Shown here piece by piece: positions 1-11,568 of a stretch of DNA of 64,000 nucleotides. Position 1 is the first letter of the stretch. Each line of letters opens with the position of its first letter. The translations under genes were made by a program, and so were the position numbers. Source of the DNA: Ischnura elegans (lineage: Eukaryota; Arthropoda; Insecta; Odonata; Coenagrionidae); the NCBI RefSeq assembly GCF_921293095.1, contig NC_060257.1, forward strand, positions 94,539,449 to 94,603,448, given 5' to 3'. A model generated the notes under the pieces. That model was not told where the DNA came from. It did no database searches and saw nothing but the letters and a program-made list of their open reading frames with translations.

Positions 1-40
1 CCAAATTCATGGACTAAAACATTTCTTCTACGATAAATGA

Positions 41-958
41 AACAGTTCGAAGCTTCACAAATCAATAGTATATGCCGACAACAAATTAACACCATTAAAT
101 CTAAAAAATGGCACGACCGATGAAGCAACCAACACAGGAGCTGTTCTATTAAATAGAAAGGTAGAAGTATGGGCCCAGAAGGAATTACATGGACGACACA
201 TCAATGACCTCAATCAACCATATGTTGATAAAATCTCATCAAACAAATGGTTGTCATTGGGTGAACTTTATGGAGAAACTGAAGGGTTCATGCTTGCAAT
301 ACAAGACCAGGTTATCCGCACTAAAAATTATGCAAAGTACATCCTTGGTGATAAAAGCATAATAGATGACAAATGTAGAAGGTGTTTTCAAGTACCTGAA
401 ACAATCCAGCACATTATATCTGGCTGTAAGATGCTAGCTAATACGGAATATTTAAGTAGACATAATCAAGTTGCAAAAATTATCCACCAAAAACTGGCCT
501 ACCAGCACAAGTTAATAGATACTAAGACCCCATATTATGTGTACCACCCTGAAACAGTGCTTGAAAACGGCGCATTTAAAATCTATTACGATCTGCCTAT
601 ACAAACAGATAAAACTATAGTTAATAATAGACCAGATATAGTGTTGATTGACAAGAAATATAGAACTTGCTACATAGTTGATATTGCCGTGCCACTGTCG
701 CATAACATCGAAAAGACAATTACAGGAAAAATTAACAAGTACCAAGAATTGGCAATAGAAATAAAAAGAATATGGAATATGGAACAGGTTTATATAGCTC
801 CAATTGTCATCTCAGCTACCGGTATCATTCCAAAACATATACAAAATAGTTTCAAAATACTCAACCTCCATCCAAATACATGCATCAAACTGCAAAAGGC
901 TGTAATAATTTCAACCTGTCATATCACGAGAAAATTTCTCAACCCAATTCAACAGTAA
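41..958 (+). pseudogene. RLE-type (R2/R4-like) non-LTR retrotransposon ORF, C-terminal part
   Basis: C-terminal end of the polyprotein of a non-LTR retrotransposon that uses a restriction-like endonuclease. The frame is open from just after a TGA at 38-40 to the TAA at 956-958. A methionine-first frame can only be drawn from 251 with a TTG, so this is a 5'-truncated continuation and not a real start. A CCHC knuckle (C-X2-C-X8-H-X4-C) lies at 374-427. It is followed by the PD...D pattern of the RLE nuclease (RPDIVLIDKK at about 629-658, then a conserved acidic residue about 15 codons on). This knuckle-then-RLE order is diagnostic of R2/R4/Dong/NeSL-type elements. The RT itself is missing to the left of the window. 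I cannot assign the clade further. Confidence 0.8.
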
Positions 959-1169
959 AGAGTTACCTTGGTGAGAACCCGTGCTCTTAACACTAAAGCT
1001 ACTCAGTGAAAACTGAAGAAAATTAAATAACAAAATAATTATAATAATAATACATGTAGAACAGTTAGATTGTTTTTAAATGAATTGTAACTTGAGGCAG
1101 CGTCTTGGCAAGGCCCGACACTTGCAGACCTCCAAGTAAATCTTGTGGAATAAAGAATAATAATAAAAA
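959..1169 (+). other. 3' UTR and AAT-rich tail of the RLE retrotransposon
   Basis: Non-coding sequence follows the stop of the RLE element and ends in a short run of AATAATAATAAAA. Jockey-like sequence starts immediately after it. A short microsatellite-like tail is usual for non-LTR elements, so I take this as the 3' end of the insertion. I do not see a clear target duplication. Confidence 0.55.
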
Positions 1170-1189
1170 CTCAAACCTAAATCAGCTCC

Positions 1190-1850
1190 CGTACAGGCTA
1201 ACATCCCAAACCGGCTCCTTAAAAACATACCCTACCCAACAATTCTCCTCCTGCACCGTCTTTTCAGTTTTCTCCTGTCCACTTCCTATTTTCCCACATC
1301 GTGGAAAATGGCAAAAATGATAATGATTCCCAAATCCGGAAAACCTCCCACCCTTCCCTCATCGTATCGGCCAACTAGCCTGCTCAACAATATGTCGAAG
1401 CTCATCGAGAAACTCATCCATCTCAGGCTCAGCCAAGTTCTCCTGGCTGAAAACATCATCAAACCGGATTCGGCCGAAAAATCTCGACCGTTCACCGAAT
1501 AGTTCGTCTTACTGAAGCGATAACATCAGGATTCAACCAGCGGCTGATATCGCATGCAGTATTCTTAGGTCTCGAGGCAGCCTACGACCGCGTCTGTACC
1601 CTGGACCTCATCCATAAACTTTCCTCGCTAAACATTCCTTCCTATCTCCTGAAAATAGTCCAATCCTTCGTCTCAGACCGCTCCTTCTTTATAACCTTAA
1701 ATTCTGCAATATCATCCCGTTATTCAATCTCCTCTTGCGTTCCACAAGGCGCCATCCTGTCCCCAGTACTGTTCTACCTCTACGTAAATGACTCCCCTTC
1801 CCTTACGAATACCCAGCTTTTCCTTTATGCCGCAGTAGACACCCATAACA
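1190..1850 (+). pseudogene. Jockey-clade LINE reverse transcriptase fragment
   Basis: Translation in shifting frames gives the N-terminal half of a Jockey-type RT. It contains a YFPTSWKMA-like block, IPKSGKPPTLPSSYRP (RT motif 1), LLNNMSKLIEKLI, and then, after stops and a shift near 1500, LEAAYDRV, SVPQGA-like CVPQGAILSP, and LYAAVDT where YADDT is expected. The second catalytic aspartates are therefore lost (AAVD instead of ADDT). Homology stops near 1850, where the 224-bp duplicated block begins. The fragment is dead: it has a stop at about 1500 and several frame changes. The C-terminal tail of the same or a sister copy resumes after the duplicated block. Confidence 0.75.
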
Positions 1851-2054
1851 GCTGGGAACTCGAGTCCGAATAAAAGCTGCGCAAAATCAGCGTAGCGGAG
1901 CGTAGGGTGCATAGCCTTCAGAATGCAGTCGAACAAAGGTCACTCCTGTGTGAGAGAAGAAAGAGACCGGGAAGAGAAAAAGGAAGGGACCTGCTCTATT
2001 TTCGAAGGAATGCGCTTCAGCATCCTCATGCTTTCTGCAATGAAGTTGGCTCAA
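1831..2054 (+). repeat. 224-bp direct repeat, copy 1
   Basis: Identical to 2451-2674 except for one base (1982 G versus 2602 T). The offset is exactly 620 bp with no indel. The block begins CGCAGTAGACACCC and ends TGAAGTTGGCTCAA. It sits exactly where the Jockey RT homology breaks off, so it marks a rearrangement inside the element. The block itself encodes nothing I recognise. Confidence 0.95.
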
Positions 2055-2109
2055 GCACCAAGCCTCTCTCCTCTTACGCATCCCCTCCTCTCTGTAGCGA
2101 CGCGACGCA

Positions 2110-2317
2110 CCTGAAACGAATCCAATCTGCTGAGAACGTAATTGTGAGAAGAATTCTTGGGGAACGTTGGTTTGTTTCAAATAGAAATATCAGGAAAGAC
2201 CTGAAGATAACTCCTCTTCTCACCACTATAAAACCATACCTTCCTCGATTTGAAAAATCTTTCGCAGCGACGCAAAACGATCTTTTGAAAACCCTTAGGG
2301 ATTACACCCCTTCATGA
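2110..2317 (+). pseudogene. Jockey LINE ORF2 C-terminal tail
   Basis: The frame reads a typical Jockey ORF2 end: an LKRIQSAENVIVRRILG block followed by WFVSNRNIRKDL, LTTIKPYL and NDLLKTLRDY. It ends at the TGA at 2315-2317. It is separated from the RT part (1190-1850) by one copy of the 224-bp repeat, and it follows in the same orientation. It is probably the remainder of the same element after an internal rearrangement. About 130 bp of UTR-like sequence follow, with no clear poly(A). Confidence 0.65.
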
Positions 2318-2450
2318 AACGCAAAACACAAAGTCCCCAAAACTACCCTTATTCCATCCCACATTCCCTCCCCCACTTACGCAAGCCGTAGATATGCCAT
2401 GATCACAACGAGAATTTTAATCACCTGAATCTATTACTTGCCAAGAAACT

Positions 2451-2674
2451 CGCAGTAGACACCCATAACAGCTGGGAACTCGAGTCCGAATAAAAGCTGC
2501 GCAAAATCAGCGTAGCGGAGCGTAGGGTGCATAGCCTTCAGAATGCAGTCGAACAAAGGTCACTCCTGTGTGAGAGAAGAAAGAGACCGGGAAGAGAAAA
2601 ATGAAGGGACCTGCTCTATTTTCGAAGGAATGCGCTTCAGCATCCTCATGCTTTCTGCAATGAAGTTGGCTCAA
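2451..2674 (+). repeat. 224-bp direct repeat, copy 2
   Basis: Second copy of the block at 1831-2054, with one substitution in 224 bp. The first copy is followed by the Jockey tail. This copy is followed by unrelated sequence. The near identity means that the duplication is recent compared with the decay of the surrounding Jockey fragment. Confidence 0.95.
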
Positions 2675-5600
2675 TCTTATCTCATTGCTTGCTACTCCCC
2701 CATTACATTTCCCAAGGCTACGAATGCTCTGTAAATATCTTGTGGGATATTGCACGCAATACAGTTAGAGGCTTTATGAGTACCTAAAATATTCACCACA
2801 GAGAATTCATTGTTCTTTCAGTATCGATGCAGAGGAAGAAAGTGGACTGTGACATTCATGGGCTAGTTTATGGGTTTTGCCCCTTGAATTATAGGCAACC
2901 CGGTGAGATTGTAACTTCCTAGGTGGGCCAATCTTCCATTCCAAAACTTCCTATCATTTCACACAAAGCAGACTCACTATGGTAAAGTTATTTGAATATT
3001 TTCGTCTTGGCGTTAGAAACAACAGAACGTAAGTACTTAAATGAATGATTCGGTAATAATAGAACAAATTCAAAGAAATGGGCGAAGTTATAATTTTTCA
3101 AGTAGGCAAACACAGGTAATCCTATCGAAAATATCCAATTGGTTATGAAACTATCAACCCCATATCTCTAAAATACATCATTTAATTATAAAATAGTGCA
3201 TGGAATGTTATAGATTTCGCAGCTTAATCTAAACTAAATTTAAATCTTTAAAAATTGAAAATGTATTCATTAGTTTAGAGAACGAGTTACATAAAAAGTT
3301 AAATTTTTATTAAAATTGCTTGAAAATTATCATGGAGTAGCGTATTATATAACGCATGTTTACAGAATTATTCGACTATACTGATGATATGTCATGAAAG
3401 TTATAAACTATTGAATGATAGCATGCCATAAAGGTGAAGTTATCTTTATCTCATCCGGCCGCTAGGATGGGATTAGAGTAAATGCCCCCTGCGCTTGAGG
3501 GGTTAACACTATTTTTACGTTTATTTTCTTAAGCCATCTCTTGATTTCTCTGTAGTAAATTTGTATCTATTTTCCCTTTGTTGAAATTTTTCGTTTTATG
3601 TTACGAGTTTATTCATTGAGTATCAATAAAATCAATGATCAAGACGAGAGTCTCGTCCGAGACTCGAGACCGAGACGAGACTGGGGTGCACAAGATGACA
3701 CTGGAGACGATACCCGAGTGCGGAAAACGAGACTGGCGCAAGTCTCGTCTCGTCTCGCGGCAACACTAAGTGGTAAATTTAAAGTCAATGCGTACTTAGA
3801 GCACGTAGGTAGTCTTTTATCGGTAAGATTTAAACATAGAAATTTGGTCAAAAGTGGTTTACTTCCTCCTTATATTTATAATAAAACGGGGTTTTAAATT
3901 AATTTTTAATATATAGTAATATTTCTTTACCAAAACAACGCACAGCCACGTGTTGTTCGATAGTTTTTGTTCCAATCCGCTTGAGTTCGTTGTCTTCCAC
4001 GAAACGTGACGTCAAAGAGACGAAGACTTGTAATTTTAGTACCCTAAATGTCCTTGATATCACATTCTTATACAATTCCGAAACGATCGTAGGTGTTTCC
4101 TTGAGTTATCATTCGTGAAGAAATGGAATTGTAAAAAAATAAAAGTAAGTAAGAATATTTCACTCAGCTTGATGCTCCTGCTCTCTTATTTTGTTGTGTT
4201 GCTTTACCACATTCTTTAATGCATAATGTTTGAGTTTTTTGTTATTAAAATACCTATTTATTGAATATTTCTTTTTTTACAAGTGTTATGTTATTATGAA
4301 TTCATTGCGTTGAATTGTTTGATTGTGTTTTACTTAATTAATTTCTTTCTTATAAAGTTGCAATTAAAGTTATTTAAATTCTGTAAAACCTTTCAAAGGA
4401 CCTTCGGTCCTAGATTAATAAATCCTATCCGTCTATCGAGTCTATATAAGTTAAGGCTCTGAACATGGGCACTGACATAACTGAATACTCAATGGCTGCT
4501 GGTGGGCGGCGACAGTCATTATTATCTGCGATGAGTCTTCTCTACAGTACCAATCGTTATAGTAACGAAGAATAGTAGTAAATTTTATTTTCCAACCGGT
4601 TACAGTACATCTGCGCTATTTTCAAGGGAACAGAAATTCTCAGCATTAGGGGGATCTTACATGGAGCACCAAGATGAGAGGAGGGGAGTGTAAAACAGTG
4701 CAGCCAATGGTAAAATGACGAGTGAGTGCAACTGTCAAAAAATGATATGCCGGTGCCGAAAAAGGAAGGGATAAGTTGAAGGATAATGAGATTTGAAAAA
4801 ATCCCTTTCTTTCAATTTTTGTAAAGAAATAATGCCTTAAATTTTCAACCGAGCAATGTAATGATCGAATTAAAAGTATCAATAAGTGCCATAATGCAAG
4901 TATCAAACGTTGAAGGACATTATTCCACCTCTGATAATTTGTAGTTGGGGAGAAATTTCTGCTAAAAGTATTTTCTGCTGAGAGGTCGTCGCTCCTTTTG
5001 CGTGTAAGTGTCAGCCGCACCTACAGATGACACTGGTGGCGCGATCACGCGTAGAAATAGAACTGCAGAGACGACGACACGTTTGAAGCGCGTCCTTAAT
5101 CCCTCTGTCTGAAGACGCCACCTGCCGTCCGCCCCGAGACAAACAAACAAAGGAGGTGAGATGAGCGCACGGACGAATTCCTCTCCCTGACCACCTGCTG
5201 CCTGCTCCACATCTCTTCCGTCCGCAAGAGAGCGCGATTCAAAGAAACTGATCGTTTGGAAAACAGAACTTTAAGGATGTATACACACAGACACGTAGGG
5301 GGATGTTTTATATATACAAGTTTTTCCGAACAGTTCTCCTTATGGCCGTGGAATGAAGTCACCGTGCGTATCTTCTTCCAACAATTGCTTGGCAAACTGG
5401 GAATTTAAAGTCCCTTCTATTCAGCTCATCCGGTTTTACTTTACTCTGATCCGTGTAGCGTCTTGTTTCACACCTCGAGATAACCACAACCGCACGGTGA
5501 AGTGACGATAGGAAAACATTTGTATTAAATATTGCCTTAATCAGGAGTAAATTATCTAATATTTAAGGTTCCCGGATACCTCGGCCAAAAACTACGCAGC

Positions 5601-6369
5601 AGACGTGTGGGCGGATTCGTCTGAGATCTCTGCAATTGTATCCACGTAACATTTAATTGCCTATTTTCGAATAAAAAACATTGGCCTTTAAAATAAATGT
5701 CGCCATTTTTCATTTCTTGTTTTTCACGCTGCATTATTGACCACGGAAAAACACTGATTTCGGCAAAGTTAGCTGATCAACAAACAACAAGACATGTTTA
5801 TTAAAAATTGTGACCTTCAAAGTCATAATATGAGAAGCCAAAGTGCGTTCCATATTAGTCAGCAGAGTAAATAAAACGATTAAAGAGGTAGATCATCAAG
5901 GAATACTTATGAACAATAAATTGCCTACTTATATCAAAAACTTTAAAAAGTTCCTTTAAATTCAAGTGTGCCGTGAAAAACTACTGTTATGTAAATTATT
6001 CTATTGCGTATTTTCTAATGCAAACTAATTAAAAATGTATAATTGAAATGCGTTAATCCTAAAAATTGCAAATTACATGTATTTGTATTTCTCATATTTT
6101 TTTGATATTGTGCATAATGTTTTTTTCATTTATATGAAGTGTAAAACATGTAATATTATTGACAAAGCCATGCATAATACATATGCTGATGGCGACTGAG
6201 TAAATTGAATTGAATTAGTACGAAGAATGGACTTACATTGTGTGACTAATGTAGGAAAACGGACTATTTTCTAAGCAAACATACTCTCTTTCTAGTCAGC
6301 AGCCGCCCATAATCCATGCCCTCCACTTCCTTGCTTCCCACACCTATTTAAAGGTCTACCGACAAAGTA
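2675..6369. other. Intergenic sequence with no recognised gene
   Basis: AT-rich sequence without a coding signal. The only structured part is 3641-3766, listed separately. A small perfect hairpin, AGGACC-TTC-GGTCCT, lies at 4397-4411. The open frames here (for example 3598-3897, 4646-5020 and 5096-5395) are short, of low complexity or overlapping, and show no domain. Confidence 0.5.
3641..3766. repeat. GAGAC/GTCTC-rich self-complementary block
   Basis: Dense runs of GACGAGACT and its complement AGTCTCGTCTCG occur at both sides of a 126-bp block (near 3643-3690 and 3739-3760), so the strand can fold on itself. This is probably a small MITE or a decayed palindromic repeat. I could not define target duplications. 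Confidence 0.5.
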
Positions 6370-6598
6370 CACGATAAATTTGGCAATTTTTAGAAAAAAT
6401 CGAAGGTGGTCATTTTTCGCTAAATTGGTTCAACTTTGACCTGAAGTACAGGAAAGTAAACGTGGAGGCACAGGGAAGAAATAATATGGCAAGTAATGCA
6501 CGATTTATTTTAGAATATGCCTGCGTAGTTTCAATTTCCTAGCTCAAAAAAATCGTTTTTGAGGTTTTGGCCAGCCTTTATCGATTCTAGCCCACTGT
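6370..6598. mobile_element. Relic Transib-type terminal fragment
   Basis: Diverged copy of the outer end of the Transib element at 39,986-44,401, in the same orientation as that element's right arm. Shared landmarks in order are the agaaaa..tcgaag block, TGCCTGCGtAGTTTCAA, gaactcaaaaaaa-like sequence, and the end CCCACTGTG. The outermost bases are the inverse of the RSS-like heptamer CACAGTG. The next five bases, TGGCG, resemble the GC-rich 5-bp targets of Transib, but the other end was not found. Non-coding. Confidence 0.7.
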
Positions 6599-8976
6599 GT
6601 GGCGGCCCGTAGCCTTGCAAGGCGTTTGTTGTTGTCTGCTTTCGATTGAAGCCAATCAGTGACGCCTGCCTGTCCGGCGAACAACTGCTCTCCATTGTGA
6701 ATCCTGAAAAATAACAGCGCTCTGCTTTGGGTCGAGGTAGCATTTCGAAACGCAGATTTTACTTCTTAATCAACATTTGAATCGACGAGGCATTCAGCAC
6801 ATCAAAGCTACACTCTAAGGAAGCCTCCGACAGGCGAGGAGAAACGCCAATGGATAAGAGTGATACAAAAACACAAGGAAGCGAAGTTTGTTTTTATTTT
6901 CAATGGTCCGCGAAAACTTCAATCAATTGCTAAAGCTGTTGCTTTCAAATCCCCCTTGTTTACCTTGCATTCAGATGTTCGGTCTCTTCCGAAGTTGCAT
7001 TCGTATCCTTGGAAACACTCTCTTCCCGCTTTCATTGTAATGGCAATCTCCACATATTGGCAATTATAATCAGAAAGCATTCGTTTCCTACAGTAGGTAT
7101 ATATTCTAATGGCAGTGTCGGAAAAACACAAAAAATGACATAGGTATATTAACACGGATTTTTTTCAAGGGCCAATTCTTTTTCATTTCTACCATCGCTT
7201 ACTCTAAGGGGAAAAAAATAATCTGACAAATGATAAATAAAAAAACATCCGATCGTCTTAGGCGGATATCTGGGGGGGAGGGGCACGAGGGCAGGTCCCC
7301 CCCCCCCCTAGACCATTAAATATAAGCATAAGTTTTTACTACGGTCCCATTATCATTGCATTCGCCGATCGCATCTCTTTGAGCGATTTGCAAGTAATAT
7401 ATGTATGGGATATGGGATAAAATGGTATAAAAACCTTCATTAAGCCATAAGTAGGGATGCTTGATAAGTATGATAATTAAAATATTAATGTTTACGGTAC
7501 CACCAAATATTAGCATCCCAAATAGCGTAATATACAAGACAATTCTCATAACATTCCCGTGAGGACATAATCAATAACAGACCTACTAATTTCAAAGAGA
7601 TAACAATCGAAATTCGAATGCTCCATCCTGTACGCTACGTATCGATGAATGGCTGCCCCTATAAATCCCCCTGCCACTTTTATCATCGCTGAGGGTAGAG
7701 ATGTGAAAGCGGATTTATATAGCGAGTATAACGTCGCCGTATAGGTGCTCAATGTTGGAACCAGCCATCACCCTTGCGCTCTCTTGATAGTTAGATTGGG
7801 CTCCAGACCATAGGACAGTAAACGCTTCTCCTCATATGTCTGATACGGACAACATCTGAGTTGGATGTTTTGATCCATCTGGCTGTCGTTAAACGATACT
7901 TAATCTTCTAATGCTCCGAAAGGTATTAATGCGGCTTCCTCTCCTTCCCACGCATATCGTGAAAAGCAACGGAGGTGAGCAAGCAAAGAACAAATCCACC
8001 ATGACCCACCATGTTAGATAACAGATTGAAAGTACGAACGCTAGGGTACCGAGAAGCCACAAAAATGACAATTTCAGCCGTCGGCCACAGCGGTGCACAC
8101 CTGCACATTACGCGAAATTTAACGAAGCCAGGGTTGTAGCGAAAGAAGGCAAATATTATCCCAGACTTATAAAAAGAGAATCCATTGAGATTGGCTGACT
8201 TTGAACAAGGACGGATGCCGCCTAGGCACTGGTCGTAGGTCAGAGTCAGAGAGGGAAATGATGGAGGGGTAGTTAACAGTCTCTTCAGTAAGAACGTGTG
8301 TTCCTTTCAAACGCGGCGTAGGAAATTAACTCATCATAGAGGAAAAATTATAGGAAACACAGAAGGAGGGAAACTTAGGCACTTACCAAAATGGAATGTA
8401 TGTAATAGTGCGTATGTAAATGTGCGTGAAACGGTTATTTTTCCGCCATAGTCGGAGTAATTAGTGGCCCCACCGCTCAAAAGGGACGAAGGAAATGATC
8501 GTGTAATTCAGGCTTAATGAAATAGGATAGCATTGGATTTTGGCTTCTTTTGGCATAATACCTACATGAAAATAAAATTTCCTTTCTATCATAATAATTT
8601 TATTGATAGTATAATTCATAAATATTTACATGTTTCCTTCTCATGTAAATGTTTCCGTGAGGGGAAATATATGCTTATCACTAAAACAGATGAAAATTTC
8701 ATTTTGAGTAAAAATCTCAGAAACGGTTAACTTGGTCGTAAATCCGATGAAAATCTTGCCATCCGTAAATCGAACAAATGTTTAGGATGCGCAGCCAGGT
8801 AATGTACATCTGGGCTGTATTTCTGCTCATTGTCCATTATTTATGGCATATGAGTCATATTAATTGATCTTGAAGAAATGAGTGGTTATCTTGTATTGCC
8901 TTCCTTCATTTATTTTTACTTTTTCCTACCTCCTGATCATCGTATTCTTTCATTCAGATTTCTCCCAGAATATTGC
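6599..8976. other. Intergenic sequence with no recognised gene
   Basis: No coding signal that I can defend. It contains a G-run followed by a C-run at 7270-7309 (GGGGGGGAGGGG, then about 13 C) and mostly AT-rich unique-looking sequence. The open frames are below 80 codons and carry no domain. Confidence 0.5.
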
Positions 8977-9464
8977 AAGGCATGTTTTTTAATGCGGTTT
9001 GCGGCATTTGAAACCTTATTTAATGGAGCAGATTTTCAATTGTTTTCAAGAACTTTGAGCGGGACAAGAAGATATGGCGTTGATTTGAAAATTTCTAAGG
9101 CATGTTTCTATAAAATATGTTTGAGAGGGCCAATAAGAAAAAACGTTTTATGGAGGTGTTTTTTAATACCTTTCGGCTGGCGTGTTGAAAAAATAACTTT
9201 TAGGTGGTGGAACACCGCGAAAAAATGCGATTAAAAATATGCAATTTTGGCCATTTGGCTCTATGCTCCGGCCCTCCATAACACCCCTTTTCATTTATTA
9301 TAGTATTCTACCGATTAAGGCGCCCACCACAGGAACAGAATTGTATGTACATTGGTGCCGAAAATGGCTTCTTTGCCCTTGAAAACGCCCGAGTATGCTA
9401 AAAGGCCCGGCCTCCAACCCCCACCGTCACTCCTTTCAAACGTTAGATTTGGTTTGATTTTTTT
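8977..9464. repeat. Left arm of 488-bp inverted repeat (DDE transposon)
   Basis: Reverse complement of 10,897-11,384. Coordinates pair at a constant sum of 20,361, so there is no net indel over 488 bp. Part of the arm reads as a 118-codon open frame, but the same frame appears in the other arm and is a by-product of the repeat. Just inside the arm (9468-9535), an element-specific unit containing GGTGCCGAAAATGG recurs after its copy at 9327-9395. Confidence 0.92.
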
Positions 9465-10069
9465 GGCTCACCAGAGGAACAGAATTGTATGTATACTGGT
9501 GCCGAAAATGGTTTCAGGGCCTCCAAAAACCGCCGGAAATACAGATTGTAGATTAAGAAAATAAGCTCGATTTGAGTTTTCCCCGCGTTGTATCTACGCA
9601 CAAATGATGTCTCATTTGTGGATATACCGCTACAAATTATCTTCATCCTGTTACCGTAGAAGCTACATTGCAGGTGAAAGAAAGTTGATAATTTCTATCA
9701 AAAATGTGGTCTGTAAAGATTATCTACATGATAAGCGGTTTTTACCTATGAAATTACCACTTTCCGTATCTATTGCATAAGTATTTCCTTGCATGTTTCT
9801 GAAATTCGTCTATTTGTGGACAAAGTGGCAGATTTATCTAACCGCAGTTTGACGGCGAAACTTTGTGACTTCCATTTTCCAGACAACTGATTGTCCGCGA
9901 ACTTTTACTGGTTTGTCATGGGACCAAGTAACTGAGTAACGTCGACGAGAAATTCGGATGTTAGGTCAGTTACACAAGGGCTGATAGTTTTTCTGTTCAA
10001 GATGCAAACCGGAAGCATAAACATTAATAGTTCCCCTTTGGGACCATTCCCTATTTTTACCCTTGATGG

Positions 10070-10318
10070 GTGGTGGTTTATATGCCCGGACCTTTTTTGG
10101 CCAATAAAAATTATGCCGATTCTCTAAAATCAATCTTCCAATCGGCATATCCAATGAAAATTTTCATGAAAAAGTGTGACATTTTGATTCTGGATAGAGG
10201 ATTTCGGGATGTTGTTTCATATTTAGAAGATGATTTAGAGTTCAGTGTGCTGATGTCGACGTTGAAAGGCAAGCGAGCTGAGTTAACAACTATAGAATTG
10301 AATCAATTGTGATTCGTG
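10070..10318 (+). pseudogene. DDE_Tnp_4-like transposase fragment
   Basis: Eighty codons carry the pattern of the middle to late part of an IS5/Harbinger-like (DDE_Tnp_4) transposase. GPFLANKNYADSL corresponds to the family's GPY-A-NDA block. DILILDRGFRDVVSYL contains the DRGFRD catalytic-aspartate motif. LKGKRAELTTIE corresponds to the LTT-E-AN block. Coding similarity continues weakly after the stop (GEWH at about 10,365), and upstream pieces are too decayed to place. The enzyme would excise and insert the element by DDE chemistry; this copy is inactive. The family name is from motif memory and needs a profile search. Confidence 0.65.
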
Positions 10319-10896
10319 TCAAAATTAAGAAGGGTAGGTAATTTTTATTTAGAAAATACTTACGGCGAATGGCATCGTATGAGGCAGCATATTGATATAT
10401 TGCTGTGATTGTGGTAATGGATATAGAAGAATACAGTGTTGCGCTCATATAGCAGCAACAATTTATTATTAATCCAATGGGCAGTACCAAGATAAAATCG
10501 CAAGACTGGCCGTGATTTTAACTGGAGTTATTTTGACGGACAATGTAATAACATGCATCAATGAAAAATAAACTTCAATAACGAGGACGACGAATGACAT
10601 TTCTAGACCAATTTTCATTGGCATCCTGGGGTCAATATAAAATTTTATAGTGAAAATTCACCGAAAATTCATCTGTTTGGCTAGATACTGTTCACCAGAT
10701 TTTTTTATTTGTATGCCAACAGGAAAAAAGTTGAAAACCATTATTTTTTCATTTCAGCAAACAGCTATCATTAACTTATGATTAAATCCCAATGGCTAAG
10801 TATAGGTAAGGTAATTTCAATGAATTTATATCTTCTAGTATAATTATAGCTATAATTTTAGTTCAATTAATTCTCATGGTGCGTTTATTACGGTAA

Positions 10897-11384
10897 AATC
10901 AAACCAAATCTAACGTTTGAAAGGAGTGACGGAGGGGGTTGGAGGCCGGGAAATTCCTTTTAGCATACTCGGGCGTTTTCAAGGGCAAAGAAGCCATTTT
11001 CGGCACCAATGTACATACAATTCTGTTCCTGTGGTGGGCGCCTTAATCGGTAGAATACTATAATAAATAAAAAGGGGTGTTATGGAGGGCCGGAGCATAG
11101 AGCCAAATGGCCAAAATTGCATATTTTTAATCGCATTTTTTCGCGGTGTTCCACCACCTAAAAGTTATTTTTTCAACACGCCAGCCGAAAGGTATTAAAA
11201 AACACCTCCATAAAACGTTTTTTCTTATTGGCCCTCTCAAACATATTTTATAGAAACATGCCTTAGAAATTTTCAAATCAACGCCATATCTTCTTGTCCC
11301 GCTCAAAGTTCTTGAAAACAATTGAAAATCTGCTCCATTAAATAAGGTTTCAAATGCCGCAAACCGCATTATAAAACATGCCTT
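10897..11384. repeat. Right arm of 488-bp inverted repeat (DDE transposon)
   Basis: Pairs base for base with 8977-9464 at a constant coordinate sum of 20,361. The sequence between the arms (9465-10,896) holds the transposase fragment. Confidence 0.92.
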
Positions 11385-11568
11385 CTTGACCGAGATATTA
11401 AAAAAAGAGTGAAAATCGTATTTTCGATCTAGCCGGCCCCGGTGGGCCTCAAGCGGGCTGAAAATGTGGGGAGGTTTGTCCAATTTGATCCCAAATCGCA
11501 TACCCCAAGTACGGGAAAAATCCCGGAGGGGGGACTTTTCACCCTCTTTATCCGGCTATGCCCTTTGA

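Larger units (their letters stand above)
8977..11568 (+). mobile_element. DDE (DDE_Tnp_4-like) DNA transposon, copy 1
   Basis: The unit is defined by its 488-bp inverted arms, by a transposase fragment between them, and by a second copy at about 37,000-38,008 that shares the interior and the right edge. Both copies end at the same landmark, GGCTATGCCCTTTGA. The right flank (11,385-11,568) has no partner on the left side, so either the left end is truncated or the arms are subterminal. A decayed CR1-like LINE starts directly after it. I found no convincing target duplication. Confidence 0.6.

Noticed and set aside
3598..3897. 99-codon frame rich in Arg, Asp and Ser
   Set aside because: Its composition is produced by the GAGAC/GTCTC repeat, and it is not a gene.
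9000..9234. Open frames of 118 and 124 codons that share most of their sequence (8,878 + and 11,127 -)
   Set aside because: They are mirror frames created by the 488-bp inverted arms and show no similarity to a known protein.
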